NCBI RefSeq assembly: GCF_029774155.1
Contig: NZ_CP103833.1
Location: forward strand, 2,046,001-2,110,000
Length of the DNA: 64,000 bases
Source of the DNA: Actinobacillus arthritidis
Lineage (GTDB): Bacteria > Pseudomonadota > Gammaproteobacteria > Enterobacterales > Pasteurellaceae
Direction of reading: 5' to 3'
Shown: piece after piece, positions 38,526 to 48,016 of the stretch
Layout of the letters: each line of letters starts with the position of its first letter
Position numbering within the stretch: position 1 is the stretch's first letter
The notes under the pieces: generated by a model
The model's database searches: none
Told to the model about the DNA's origin: nothing
The model's input: only the letters and a program-made list of their open reading frames with translations
Translations under genes and position numbers: made by a program

Positions 38526-40799
38526 TTAAGGCAGTTCAGAGAACAGCATTTTTAACACGGCTTTGGTTAAGCGGCGAGATTTTCCTTGGTAAGGGAAAAT
38601 ATGCATCATCATCATCGGATTAAAGTTTGCTTCAATCACACCCCATGAACGCAGAGACGGTTCAGCGACTTTAGTTAAATCTGGAATGATTAAATCCACG
38701 CCGCAGACTTTTGCCCCCATCGCTTTGGCAATACCGACCGCTAATTGTTTATAGCTGTCGTGCATTTGCTCAGTCATATCAATTGAATCGCCACCGGTAC
38801 TGATATTCGAGTTGGCACGTAATTGTACGATTTGTCCTTCAGCCGGAATCGAATCAGGTGTTAAACCTTGCTCTTTAAGCTGAAGCAATTCAATGTCACC
38901 GAGGGCGATTTTTTTCAATGGTGAACGAGAGCCATCACCTCGTAGCGGATCGCTGTTTTTCGCTTCCACCAATTCACGTACCGTATGTATGCCATCACCT
39001 TTTACATTCGCCGGCACACGCAACAATACCGCTAGAGTTTCATCGCCTAGCACAAAGAAACGATATTCGGTACCGACTAAATAGTCTTCCACCATCACTT
39101 CTTTATCTTCACGGAAGGCAATTTCAATCGCTTTGGCAAAATCAGCTTTATCCGTCACGCCTTGTTGGAAAATCGTAATGCCTAGACCGTAATTAGTTGA
39201 TTTCGGCTTAATCACCACCGCTTTACCTTCAAATAACGGATAGTGCGCCACCGCTTGTTCAACAGAGGTAAATTCAACACTTTTCGGCACATTAAAACCG
39301 GCTTTTGCTAACACTTTTTTGGTCACGACTTTATTTTCCATAATTAATGGAGAAATGTACTGATCGTGACTGGTCATATTGCCGTTTTTCACATATTCGA
39401 GATGATCACCGAATTTAAGTGCGAGGAACTGATCGTTTTCATCCAGCAATTCGATCTGTAAGCCTTGTTGGATCGCATCAAATAATAAAGCCTGTGTAGA
39501 AAGCTCCATATTATCGAAAGCGGAAATAGCATAAAAACGCTCGAACGCTTGCGCTTTATATTGTTGAGCAAGTTTTGCTCCGAGTGCTTTATAGTCGCCG
39601 GCTTGTTCAATTGCGGCTAATAAACGACCGTTTACCGTTTGGCTCGGATCAGCAAATTGAGCTAGTTTTTGTTGTAATAAATCTTTCTCGCTTTGTGGTG
39701 CCGAAAGATCTTCTAACATTGCCAGCATTAGGTTAAGGATAGCTTCACCCTCTGCTTGGAACGCTGTGTGCGCACGAGGATCTTCAAGTGCAACTTGGTA
39801 TAGTTTTTGTTTGCCAAGTTCGACTTCTTTTTGACCGCTTGTTTCATCCATCCATAACATTGCAAGTAAGAACAGATGAATAAATTTGGCATCGGCGAGC
39901 TCGATACCGTAAGGCGAGAACGGGTTGAGATCAAATAAACGGAATTCCGCATATTTAACCCCTTCCTCAAGCAATTCGCGTGCTTTTTTCGCGCCACGCA
40001 AACGTACGTTTGAATAGAATTCTTTTTCCGCTAATAAATCACCGCTTGCCACAAAATGTTCTAGCGATTCGACATATTCTTGCAAGCTATCGTGATTGAT
40101 TACTACATGAGGCGCATTTACATAGCCATATGGACTAGAACGTAAACTACGTACTAATTGTCCTTCTGCAAGCGGTCGATTTTCGCCAAAATATTGCGCC
40201 TCTACGGTTGGTGTTGCGACCAGCAAATAGACCAGAATCCATTGATAACGTAAAAAGTTATTGGCTAATTTCATATATAACGCATTGCGGAACGCAATTT
40301 TATCGCTGTATCCCGTTTGTAATGCAAATGCGCTCTCGACAAACTCGTCAGAAATTTGGAAATTGTAGTGGATACCGCTCACCATTTGCTTGTATTTGCC
40401 ATAAATGGCAGAAAGGTGTTCACGATATTTCACGTCCCATTCGTTATCTAATTGTGCTTCTTTGATCTCGGATTCCGGTGGTAAACCGGCAGGCATACTG
40501 AATGGAAAAATATATTCATCATCAGGTAATGAACGTAACGTTACCTCGTGAATAGCCGATAGCCAACGATATGTGTCTTCCAATTTATCGTTTGGCGGCG
40601 TGATTAGCTCAAGTTGGCTTTCTGCAAAATCGGTTTGAATATATGGATGATAACTGCGGTTACCAAAAACGCTAGGATGAACAGTTGTAACAATATTCCC
40701 TTTATTATCAATGCGTTGGCTTTCTTTCTCAATGCCAAATTTGCCTTGTTGGAACAGTAAACCAAGTTGATGAGTTTTAATTAGTTGTTGTAATTTCAT
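38526..40799 (-). CDS. gshF: bifunctional glutamate-cysteine ligase/glutathione synthetase
   Basis: 757 residues, the normal size of GshF (GshAB), which makes glutathione in one protein. Residues 1 to about 450 form the glutamate-cysteine ligase (KFGIEKESQRI, FPFSMPAGLPPESEI, KYAEFRLFDLNPFSPYGI). Residues about 485-757 form an ATP-grasp domain like that of D-Ala-D-Ala ligase (VVIKPKSTNYGLGITIF, VMVEDYLVGTEYRFFVLG, VIEANFNPMMMMHI). The fusion is typical of Pasteurellaceae and some Gram-positives. An in-frame uptake signal lies near 40170. Confidence 0.96.
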   Translation of the reverse strand: MKLQQLIKTHQLGLLFQQGKFGIEKESQRIDNKGNIVTTVHPSVFGNRSYHPYIQTDFAESQLELITPPNDKLEDTYRWLSAIHEVTLRSLPDDEYIFPFSMPAGLPPESEIKEAQLDNEWDVKYREHLSAIYGKYKQMVSGIHYNFQISDEFVESAFALQTGYSDKIAFRNALYMKLANNFLRYQWILVYLLVATPTVEAQYFGENRPLAEGQLVRSLRSSPYGYVNAPHVVINHDSLQEYVESLEHFVASGDLLAEKEFYSNVRLRGAKKARELLEEGVKYAEFRLFDLNPFSPYGIELADAKFIHLFLLAMLWMDETSGQKEVELGKQKLYQVALEDPRAHTAFQAEGEAILNLMLAMLEDLSAPQSEKDLLQQKLAQFADPSQTVNGRLLAAIEQAGDYKALGAKLAQQYKAQAFERFYAISAFDNMELSTQALLFDAIQQGLQIELLDENDQFLALKFGDHLEYVKNGNMTSHDQYISPLIMENKVVTKKVLAKAGFNVPKSVEFTSVEQAVAHYPLFEGKAVVIKPKSTNYGLGITIFQQGVTDKADFAKAIEIAFREDKEVMVEDYLVGTEYRFFVLGDETLAVLLRVPANVKGDGIHTVRELVEAKNSDPLRGDGSRSPLKKIALGDIELLQLKEQGLTPDSIPAEGQIVQLRANSNISTGGDSIDMTEQMHDSYKQLAVGIAKAMGAKVCGVDLIIPDLTKVAEPSLRSWGVIEANFNPMMMMHIFPYQGKSRRLTKAVLKMLFSELP

Positions 40800-40907
40800 A
40801 GCTTTCCCTTTCGCGATAAATGCGTTAGACGAAGTTTTGCTTCTAAAATAACATACTTTTTTGGTTGGGTTTATAGCTGATTGGTAAGATAGTAGATGAT
40901 TTTGTTA

Positions 40908-40936
40908 TAAAAAAGCACGATTGTTATAATCGTGCT
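40908..40936 (-). terminator. terminator of psd
   Basis: AGCACGATT pairs with AATCGTGCT around a 5-base loop; on the minus strand T6 follows. Confidence 0.85.
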
Positions 40937-40950
40937 CAATTAAAAGGAGG

Positions 40951-41844
40951 TTATTTAATCACTTTCGCCAAACGTTCACCCATTCGAGTTTCTACGCCGG
41001 CTTGTAGGTGTGCTTCGAATTCAACTCTGTCTTTCGGGAAGAGGTTAATTACGGTTGAACCTAAGCGGAAAGCACCCATTTCCTGACCTTTTTTCAGGTG
41101 CACGGCAGTTTCGCCGGTGGTCTCATAGTGATATACCACAACATCTTTCGCACGAGGTGGATTAATCACGCCAGCCCAAACGGTACTCATACTTGCCGTA
41201 ATTGTTGCACCGACAAGAATTTGCACCATCGGTCCGAATTCAGTTTCAAATTCACAGATTACACGTTCGTTACGCGCAAATAAATTTGGCACATGCTCAG
41301 CTAAGAACGGATTGACCGAGAATAATTCGCCCGGCACATAAATCATTTTACGCAATGTTGCATCACACGGCATATGTACACGGTGGTAATCGCGCGGAGA
41401 TAAATAAGTGGTAATAAAATGGCCGTCTTTAAATTTATTCGCCATTTCTTGATCGTTCGCTAATAAAGTCTCAAGGGTGAAAAAATGACCTTTAGCTTGC
41501 AGTAAACGATCATCTTCAATTTTGCCTGATTCACTGACTTTACCGTCTGCCGGTAAGCAAAGTGCTTGTGCGTCTTGGTTAATCGGACGAGCATTTTCTT
41601 TTAACGGACGAATAAAGAATTCATTAAAGGTTGCATAATCAGATGCATTGCTTTTTTGTGCTTCCGATAGGTTCACATTATATTGTTTAGCAAATGCACG
41701 AATAATAAAGTGGGTCACGGCACCCCATTTTTGTTCTGCCAGCCAACCTGCTAACTGCGTGACAGGTAATTGTGGGAAAATATACTGAAATGCGACTTTT
41801 ACACGTTGCCAATAGGTAGGCATAGAGTATGGTTTTAAAGACAT
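40951..41844 (-). CDS. psd: phosphatidylserine decarboxylase proenzyme
   Basis: 297 residues. Makes phosphatidylethanolamine from phosphatidylserine at the inner membrane. The autocleavage site LGST (FRLGSTVINLF, near residue 263) yields the pyruvoyl group on the serine of the alpha subunit. The catalytic histidine lies in YLSPRDYHRVHMP and the charge-relay aspartate in CLPADGKVSE. It is read toward the left and ends at its own terminator. Confidence 0.96.
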   Translation of the reverse strand: MSLKPYSMPTYWQRVKVAFQYIFPQLPVTQLAGWLAEQKWGAVTHFIIRAFAKQYNVNLSEAQKSNASDYATFNEFFIRPLKENARPINQDAQALCLPADGKVSESGKIEDDRLLQAKGHFFTLETLLANDQEMANKFKDGHFITTYLSPRDYHRVHMPCDATLRKMIYVPGELFSVNPFLAEHVPNLFARNERVICEFETEFGPMVQILVGATITASMSTVWAGVINPPRAKDVVVYHYETTGETAVHLKKGQEMGAFRLGSTVINLFPKDRVEFEAHLQAGVETRMGERLAKVIK

Positions 41845-41928
41845 TAAATTGTATCCTTTTTGTTCAATTGCATAAATAGTGGCGAAGTATAACAGAAAGG
41901 AAAGTGAATTGCCTAATGTTATAAAGAA

Positions 41929-41988
41929 TGCCGAACCGACATACGTGGAGATGATAGAGGAATTAGTTGTATGTTATTCGGTTCGGCA
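41929..41988. terminator. nested inverted repeat downstream of comEA-like gene
   Basis: TGCCGAACCGA and TCGGTTCGGCA form an 11-bp outer stem, with an inner ACATAC/GTATGT pair. It lies 13 bases after the stop of the minus-strand competence gene and before the promoter of psd. Probably a terminator, though the T-run is weak. Confidence 0.5.
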
Positions 41989-42000
41989 AATTTTAGTATG

Positions 42001-42355
42001 TTATTCTAATGTGATACGTTCACGATTTTTATCCAATGTTGCTTTACCGATACCGGATACTTCCGTGAGTTGTTCTATATTTACAAATGGACCATTTTTC
42101 GTTCGATATTCAACAATAGCAAGTGCTTTTTTCTCTCCAATACCAATTAGCTTGTCTTGAATTTCTGCTTGCACTCGCAGTATTGATATTAACTTGATAT
42201 TGATTTATGGAAGGATTTGCGTGTTCGGTTGTTAGATTTTGCATCACAGGTGTGGGGTCCATTACCACTGCATCGGTTTTATCTCTAGCTATAACCATAT
42301 TCGTAGTAAATAAACCTAGCAAGAGGCTAAAACTCATTTTTGCTACTTTTTTCAT
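42001..42355 (-). pseudogene. comEA: ComEA-like competence DNA-binding protein, one-base frameshift
   Basis: Small periplasmic protein with a signal peptide (MKKVAKMSFSLLLGLFTTNMVIA), a short linker and a helix-hairpin-helix domain that binds DNA during uptake (comE1 in H. influenzae). The frame breaks after VNINTASA; removing one A near 42170 restores AEIQDKLIGIGEKKALAI and then VNIEQLTEVSGIGKATLDK with both hairpin motifs. Corrected length is about 117 residues. A CRP-S site lies 90 bases upstream with a TATAAG hexamer at the right distance. AAGGAGAC is the ribosome site. Sequence error is likely; if real, transformation should be impaired. Confidence 0.88.
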
Positions 42356-42444
42356 AGTAAGTGTCTCCTTTTATTTAAGTTTAGTCGTTATTTTTTTACT
42401 TTACCTGAGTGAATGCTTATAGCTCAATTTCTCAAATATATTTT

Positions 42445-42460
42445 TGCGATCTTGATCGAG
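42445..42460 (-). promoter_or_regulatory. CRP-S site of comEA-like gene
   Basis: Plus strand TGCGATCTTGATCGAG: the left half TGCGA is perfect, the right half has three of five bases of TCGCA, and the central GATC pair is kept. On the minus strand a TATAAG hexamer (42416-42421) is centred about 34 bases downstream, as expected for a class II CRP promoter. The rest of 42356-42671 has no gene. Confidence 0.8.
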
Positions 42461-42671
42461 AAATAAATAAAATTTGTTGTCATAAGTATCTGATATGCTG
42501 TAAGCAAATAAAACTTTTGTATTAAGAATAGGGATATTTGCTAGAAATTTAGTAAATATTACCGCTTACTGACAGAAATTTTCCGAAAAAGCGTGTGCCG
42601 ATCGAGTAGAAATACTTTAAAATATGAATTCTTCATTTTGTTTTTATTCTAATTTTATTTGGATACTTTAA

Positions 42672-44153
42672 ATGTCACACAACAATTTTCGTAAAGAGCC
42701 AACATTTGGTGAACCGTCAGTAACTAATAATGCTCCTCAATCTGCAAAACAGGTTGCGGAAAAAATCAATTCGGAAGCGACAAAAATTATTAATAATCTT
42801 TCAGTATCATTACATTCAAACAAAGCTCCCGGTCATACTTTTACACCAATGATGAAACGCCCGGTAGATGCAACGACCCCATTAAAATCAATCGAGGAAA
42901 CTCAACAAGTGAAAACAGAAATCAATTCAACAGAATCAGTGAAGCAGTCATCTGTCGTGCCTGAAAACACTATAGAAGCAGAGTCTATAAAGTCTACGTT
43001 GACGACAGAGCCTGAGCATATTAAATCAGCGGCTAAAAGTGCTGGTTTTGCGTTCTCTCCGGTTACAGAAGCCGAAAATCTAGAAAAAAATGAATCGGTA
43101 AAAGAAGAAAAAACAGGAGCAGAGGAAAAACCTAAAATGAATACGAATGAGATAGAACGCGTAGTGCCTAGCTTAAATGCAACTAAGCCTGAAACTGTAG
43201 CGATAAAAGCAAAATCATCTTCTAAATATCAACGTTTAGGTTTAGTTGTCGCATTGGCGGCTATCTTAGCGGGCATCTTCTTTTGGTTAAAACCAAATGC
43301 ACCGGAAACTGTAGAAGAATTACAAACTCAGCAAGGTGGTTCATTGCCGATTGAGTTCCGTCCAGTCGATGAAGAAGAAGCGAAACGTGCTGAAGCACAA
43401 GCTAAAGCCGAACAAGAAGCATTAGCTCAACAGCAGGCTCAAACCCAATCGGTAAATGGTGAAGGTGCGACTACAGCTGTAACACCAGAACCATCTGCGA
43501 CAACAGATATGGCTCAGAGTACGCCAACAACAGCATCGAGCGAGAATACATTGCCAGCAGAAAATGAGTCTACTATTCCTACAACGCAACCATCTTCAAA
43601 TACGGTTGTTGCTCCAGTTGTGAATAAACCTGTTGTTAATAAACCGGTTGTTCAGCCTCAAGTATCTAAACCTAAAACACAGGGGAGTGTTATTCATCAA
43701 GCTGAAACGAAAAAAGCTGAAGTTAAGAAAGATGAAGCTAAAGTAGAGAAAGTAAAAGCAATCACAGCTGATGAATTTAATGCGAAAAAAGCCAAAAATG
43801 TGCAACTTGATCAGTTAGTAAAAAATGTAGAAACGGGTAAACCTGTTGTTACAGAAAAAGTAGTCGCAAAACCGGCAGTAAAACCAGCAATTGCAGTGTC
43901 TAGCGGCGGTGTAGTTGGTAGTAAAACTTTAACTGTGCCGAAAAGTACGTCTTTAATGCAAGTATTCCGTAATAACCAATTAAATATTTCGGATGTAAAT
44001 GCAATGAGCAAAGTAAATAATGTCGTGAGTAACTTAAAAGTCGGTGAGCGTGTTACAGTTCGTTTAGATAAAAATAATCGTGTTGTAGAAATGAGTATCG
44101 GTTCTGGTGGGAAATTTACTCGTCAAGCCGATGGTAGTTATAGCTTTAAATAA
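42672..44153 (+). CDS. oapA: opacity-associated protein OapA
   Basis: 493 residues. A cytoplasmic N-terminal region rich in S, T and E, one membrane helix at about residues 185-205 (LGLVVALAAILAGIFFWL), then a long low-complexity linker (AQAKAEQEALAQQQAQ; repeated VVNKPVVNKPVV; EVKKDEAKVEKVKA). The C-terminal domain (about 415-493; SLMQVFRNNQLNISDVNAM, LKVGERVTVRLDKNNRVVEM) is LysM-like and binds peptidoglycan. In H. influenzae OapA affects colony opacity and colonisation. Its own terminator follows, then the oapB-like gene. Confidence 0.88.
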   Translation: MSHNNFRKEPTFGEPSVTNNAPQSAKQVAEKINSEATKIINNLSVSLHSNKAPGHTFTPMMKRPVDATTPLKSIEETQQVKTEINSTESVKQSSVVPENTIEAESIKSTLTTEPEHIKSAAKSAGFAFSPVTEAENLEKNESVKEEKTGAEEKPKMNTNEIERVVPSLNATKPETVAIKAKSSSKYQRLGLVVALAAILAGIFFWLKPNAPETVEELQTQQGGSLPIEFRPVDEEEAKRAEAQAKAEQEALAQQQAQTQSVNGEGATTAVTPEPSATTDMAQSTPTTASSENTLPAENESTIPTTQPSSNTVVAPVVNKPVVNKPVVQPQVSKPKTQGSVIHQAETKKAEVKKDEAKVEKVKAITADEFNAKKAKNVQLDQLVKNVETGKPVVTEKVVAKPAVKPAIAVSSGGVVGSKTLTVPKSTSLMQVFRNNQLNISDVNAMSKVNNVVSNLKVGERVTVRLDKNNRVVEMSIGSGGKFTRQADGSYSFK

Positions 44154-44165
44154 TGTTATATCAGT

Positions 44166-44197
44166 AGAGCAACGTGTGGTCGTTGCTCTTTTTTTCT
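44166..44197 (+). terminator. terminator of oapA
   Basis: AGAGCAACG and CGTTGCTCT with a 6-base loop, followed by T7. It lies between oapA and the downstream lipoprotein gene, so the two may not share all transcripts. Confidence 0.85.
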
Positions 44198-44230
44198 CAT
44201 TAGGTTGAGAAATAAAGGGGAGAGATTCAA

Positions 44231-44653
44231 ATGGATTTAGCGAAAAAAAGCAAGCTGATTCTGCCGATAAGTCTATTAATGCTTACTGGTTGTAAGCCTC
44301 TGGAAGCACCGATTGAACAGGTACAGAAAGCATTACCGTCTGAAAATACGAACGAGAAAATAAGTATCATAAAAAGCCAAACGGCAATAGAGTTTATTTG
44401 TAAAGGCGATATTGCAATTAAAGTACAACGTTATCAACCTAAAAAAAATGACAATCCGAAGCCTAGGATATCCGGTACTCAGGCAATCTCGGTCACTTAC
44501 GGGAATACCAAGCATACACTTTCACCGGTTGTGACGAAAAACGGTAATAAGTATAGTAATATTCGATGGATATGGTTTGAAGGATTTGATGGCGTAGCCT
44601 CTCTTTCCGATAACAGTGGTAACGTATTAGCAAGTGACTGCAAAGCTAAATAA
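44231..44653 (+). CDS. oapB: lipoprotein, OapB/MliC-like
   Basis: 140 residues. A lipobox LLMLTGC gives a lipidated cysteine near residue 21. The C-terminal half has the layout of MliC/PliC lysozyme inhibitors: FICKGDIAIKVQRY, a strand ISVTYGNTKHTLSPV, WIWFEGFDGVASL and a final SDC cysteine that could pair with the first. Position directly after oapA matches oapB in H. influenzae. The strong terminator between the two genes suggests separate or reduced expression. A lysozyme-inhibitor role is inference. Confidence 0.75.
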   Translation: MDLAKKSKLILPISLLMLTGCKPLEAPIEQVQKALPSENTNEKISIIKSQTAIEFICKGDIAIKVQRYQPKKNDNPKPRISGTQAISVTYGNTKHTLSPVVTKNGNKYSNIRWIWFEGFDGVASLSDNSGNVLASDCKAK

Positions 44654-44734
44654 CAATAAGTGGTTACATTTACTTAGATTTTTACAAGTTTCTAGGTAAA
44701 AATAACCGCTTATTATTTTGAGGAAGAGGACTCA

Positions 44735-45772
44735 ATGAATATCTTAGTTATTGGCCCGTCTTGGGTCGGCGATATGATGATGTCGCACGCACTGTATCAA
44801 CAACTCAAAATTCAATATCCGAATTGCCAAATTGATGTGATGGCGCCGGATTGGTGTCGTCCGTTGCTCGCTCGAATGCCGGAAGTTAGGAAAGCGATTT
44901 CGATGCCGATTGGGCATGGTTCGTTCCGCTTGTGTGAGCGTTATCAATTAGGAAAGTCGTTGAGAAATCAATATGATATGGCGATTGTTTTACCTAATTC
45001 GCTAAAATCAGCATTTATTCCACTTTTTGCCAAAATTGCGGTACGCCGAGGCTGGAAAGGCGAAAGTCGCTATTTCTTTTTAAATGATTTGCGTAATAAC
45101 AAGCAAGATTACCCGATGATGGTACAACGTTATGTCGCATTGGCTTTTGAGAAAAATACCGTGCTGGATGCTAAAGCATTGCCGATACCGGTACCTTATC
45201 TACAAACGCAAGTGGATGAGATCACTGCGACCAAAGCGAAATTCGCTAAACAGTTTGAATATGCCGAACAGCGTCCGGCAATTGGTTTTTGTCCGGGAGC
45301 AGAATTCGGGCCGGCAAAACGTTGGCCGCATTATCATTATGCGAAATTGGCGGAAATGTTGATTGAAAAAGGCTATTCAGTACATTTGTTTGGCTCAAAT
45401 AAAGATAAAGAAGTTGGCGAACAAATTCGTGCAAGTCTAGCGGACAATTTACAGCGCTATTGCGTCAATTTAGCGGGACAAACCGATTTAAATCAAGCGG
45501 TTGATTTAATTGCCGATTGTTGTGCGGTAGTCAGTAATGATTCCGGACTAATGCATATTGTCGCCGCACTTGGTAAACCGCTGGTAGCGCTTTACGGGCC
45601 AACCAGTCCGCAATACACACCGCCACTTTCCGATAAAGCAGTGATTATTCGTTTAATCGAAGGCAGTTTGATTAAGGTTCGTAAAGGCGAAGTCGCCGAA
45701 GGCTATCATCAGAGCCTGATTGATATTGAGCCGAAAATGGTCATTGAGAAATTAGAGGCACTATTAGGCTAA
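44735..45772 (+). CDS. waaF: ADP-heptose:LPS heptosyltransferase II
   Basis: 345 residues of glycosyltransferase family 9. Adds the second heptose to the lipopolysaccharide inner core. N-terminal MNILVIGPSWVGDMMMSHALY, then the ADP-heptose contacts GFCPGAEFGPAKRWPHYHYAKL and VVSNDSGLMHIVAALGKPLVALYGPTSP in the C-terminal domain. It precedes waaC on the same strand, with an uptake-signal hairpin between. Confidence 0.95.
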   Translation: MNILVIGPSWVGDMMMSHALYQQLKIQYPNCQIDVMAPDWCRPLLARMPEVRKAISMPIGHGSFRLCERYQLGKSLRNQYDMAIVLPNSLKSAFIPLFAKIAVRRGWKGESRYFFLNDLRNNKQDYPMMVQRYVALAFEKNTVLDAKALPIPVPYLQTQVDEITATKAKFAKQFEYAEQRPAIGFCPGAEFGPAKRWPHYHYAKLAEMLIEKGYSVHLFGSNKDKEVGEQIRASLADNLQRYCVNLAGQTDLNQAVDLIADCCAVVSNDSGLMHIVAALGKPLVALYGPTSPQYTPPLSDKAVIIRLIEGSLIKVRKGEVAEGYHQSLIDIEPKMVIEKLEALLG

Positions 45773-45775
45773 TTG

Positions 45776-45820
45776 CAAGCGGTCATTTTTTGCAAAAATT
45801 TTGCAGATTTCGACCGCTTG
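45776..45820 (+). terminator. inverted uptake-signal pair between waaF and waaC
   Basis: CAAGCGGTC and GACCGCTTG arms; followed by TTTG. It may weaken read-through into waaC. Confidence 0.55.
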
Positions 45821-45847
45821 TTTGTATTCATAATAAAAGATAAGTAA

Positions 45848-46807
45848 ATGAAAGTTTTAGTTGTAAAAACATCTTCTATGGGAGATGTAATTCATACTTT
45901 ACCTGCATTAACAGATGCTCAAAAAGCAATGCCGAATATTCAATTCGATTGGGTGGTAGAAGAAAATTTTAGTGAAATTCCGCATTGGCATTCGGCGGTA
46001 GATAAGGTTATCCCGTTAGCGATTCGCCGTTGGCGTAAGAACTTGTATAAGCGGCAAACTTGGTTGGAATGGCAACATTACCTAAAGCAACTTCGCTCGG
46101 AAGAATATGATGCGGTGATTGATGCACAAGGATTGATTAAAAGTGCAGTATTGGTAACCAAGCAGGCAAAGGGAACAAAATACGGCTACGACAAACATTC
46201 TGCTCGAGAAGGGTTAAGCGACCTGTTTTATGATCAAACTTTTAATATCGCTTACCAACAACACGCCGTAGAACGGATTCGAAAGTTATTTGCTAACGCA
46301 CTGAATTATGCACTTCCCGATGGATTAGGTGATTATGGTATTGCCTCGCATTTTGCAAAAAAATCTGAAAATTCAACCGCTTATCTGCTTGCGATTCATG
46401 CGACAACTCGAGCGGATAAGCATTGGAAAGAAGACTATTGGCGAGAAGTAATTCAAGAATTAAGCGTACAAGGCATCGAAGTTCGTTTGCCGTGGGGAAA
46501 TGCACAAGAAAAAGAACGAGCGATGCGTTTGGCGGAAGCGAGTGCCAATGTGACGGTATTACCGAAATTGTCTCTCACTGAATTAGCGGAACAAATTGCC
46601 GGTGCGAAAGTCGTGTTGTCGGTGGATACCGGTTTGAGCCATTTAGTCGCGGCATTGGATAAACAAAACGTGATTTTATACGGTGCAACTGACCCAAAAT
46701 TAATCGGCGCTTACGGCAAAAATCAGCATTATCTGACCGGAAACGGTATGGCGAATATTTTACCTTATCGTGTCTTGCAAACCTTAGAAACGCTGATCAC
46801 AGAATAA
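45848..46807 (+). CDS. waaC: ADP-heptose:LPS heptosyltransferase I
   Basis: 319 residues, glycosyltransferase family 9. Adds the first heptose to Kdo. The N-terminus MKVLVVKTSSMGDVIHTLPA carries the catalytic aspartate of WaaC (MGD). The C-terminal VVLSVDTGLSHLVAALDKQNVILYGATDP is the nucleotide-sugar site. No waaA (Kdo transferase) gene is adjacent. Identification is secure. Confidence 0.95.
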   Translation: MKVLVVKTSSMGDVIHTLPALTDAQKAMPNIQFDWVVEENFSEIPHWHSAVDKVIPLAIRRWRKNLYKRQTWLEWQHYLKQLRSEEYDAVIDAQGLIKSAVLVTKQAKGTKYGYDKHSAREGLSDLFYDQTFNIAYQQHAVERIRKLFANALNYALPDGLGDYGIASHFAKKSENSTAYLLAIHATTRADKHWKEDYWREVIQELSVQGIEVRLPWGNAQEKERAMRLAEASANVTVLPKLSLTELAEQIAGAKVVLSVDTGLSHLVAALDKQNVILYGATDPKLIGAYGKNQHYLTGNGMANILPYRVLQTLETLITE

Positions 46808-46830
46808 TCAATTTATCCCGTGGTGAATAC

Positions 46831-46859
46831 TTGACTTTTAGTCCGTATAACACTAGAAT
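46831..46859 (+). promoter_or_regulatory. promoter of the str operon
   Basis: TTGACT and TAGAAT separated by 17 bases, about 70 bases upstream of rpsL. A good sigma-70 promoter. Confidence 0.7.
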
Positions 46860-46865
46860 TTACCG

Positions 46866-46894
46866 TCCTTTCGTCTTTGAAAGGATGTTTTTTT
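46866..46894 (+). terminator. terminator-like hairpin in the str leader
   Basis: TCCTTTC and GAAAGGA around GTCTTT, then TG and T7, between the promoter and rpsL. It has the form of an intrinsic terminator, so it could act as an attenuator of ribosomal protein synthesis. Confidence 0.55.
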
Positions 46895-46930
46895 AATTTT
46901 ATTTTTAATAATTTTAACTGGAGCTTTTAA

Positions 46931-47305
<375 letters not shown>

Positions 47306-47403
47306 TGGATCTCCGTTAAGTAAGGCCAAACGTCTAAATTAATCAAAAAATTTAAACCATAAACTCCAGTCAATCGTGATGTGCTATCACACACAATAGA
47401 TGA

Positions 47404-47913
<510 letters not shown>

Positions 47914-48016
47914 TCGCTTAGCTTTACATCTTAAAGGCTTCATCCAAATATGTGGTGAAGCCTTACCCTTATTAAGAATTTTAATTTAAATCCCCAAACA
48001 AGGTAATAAATAAAAA

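Noticed and set aside
41879..42160. Plus-strand ORF of 93 codons opposite the ComEA-like gene
   Set aside because: It lies antisense to the helix-hairpin-helix coding sequence and spans the terminator hairpin; no family match.
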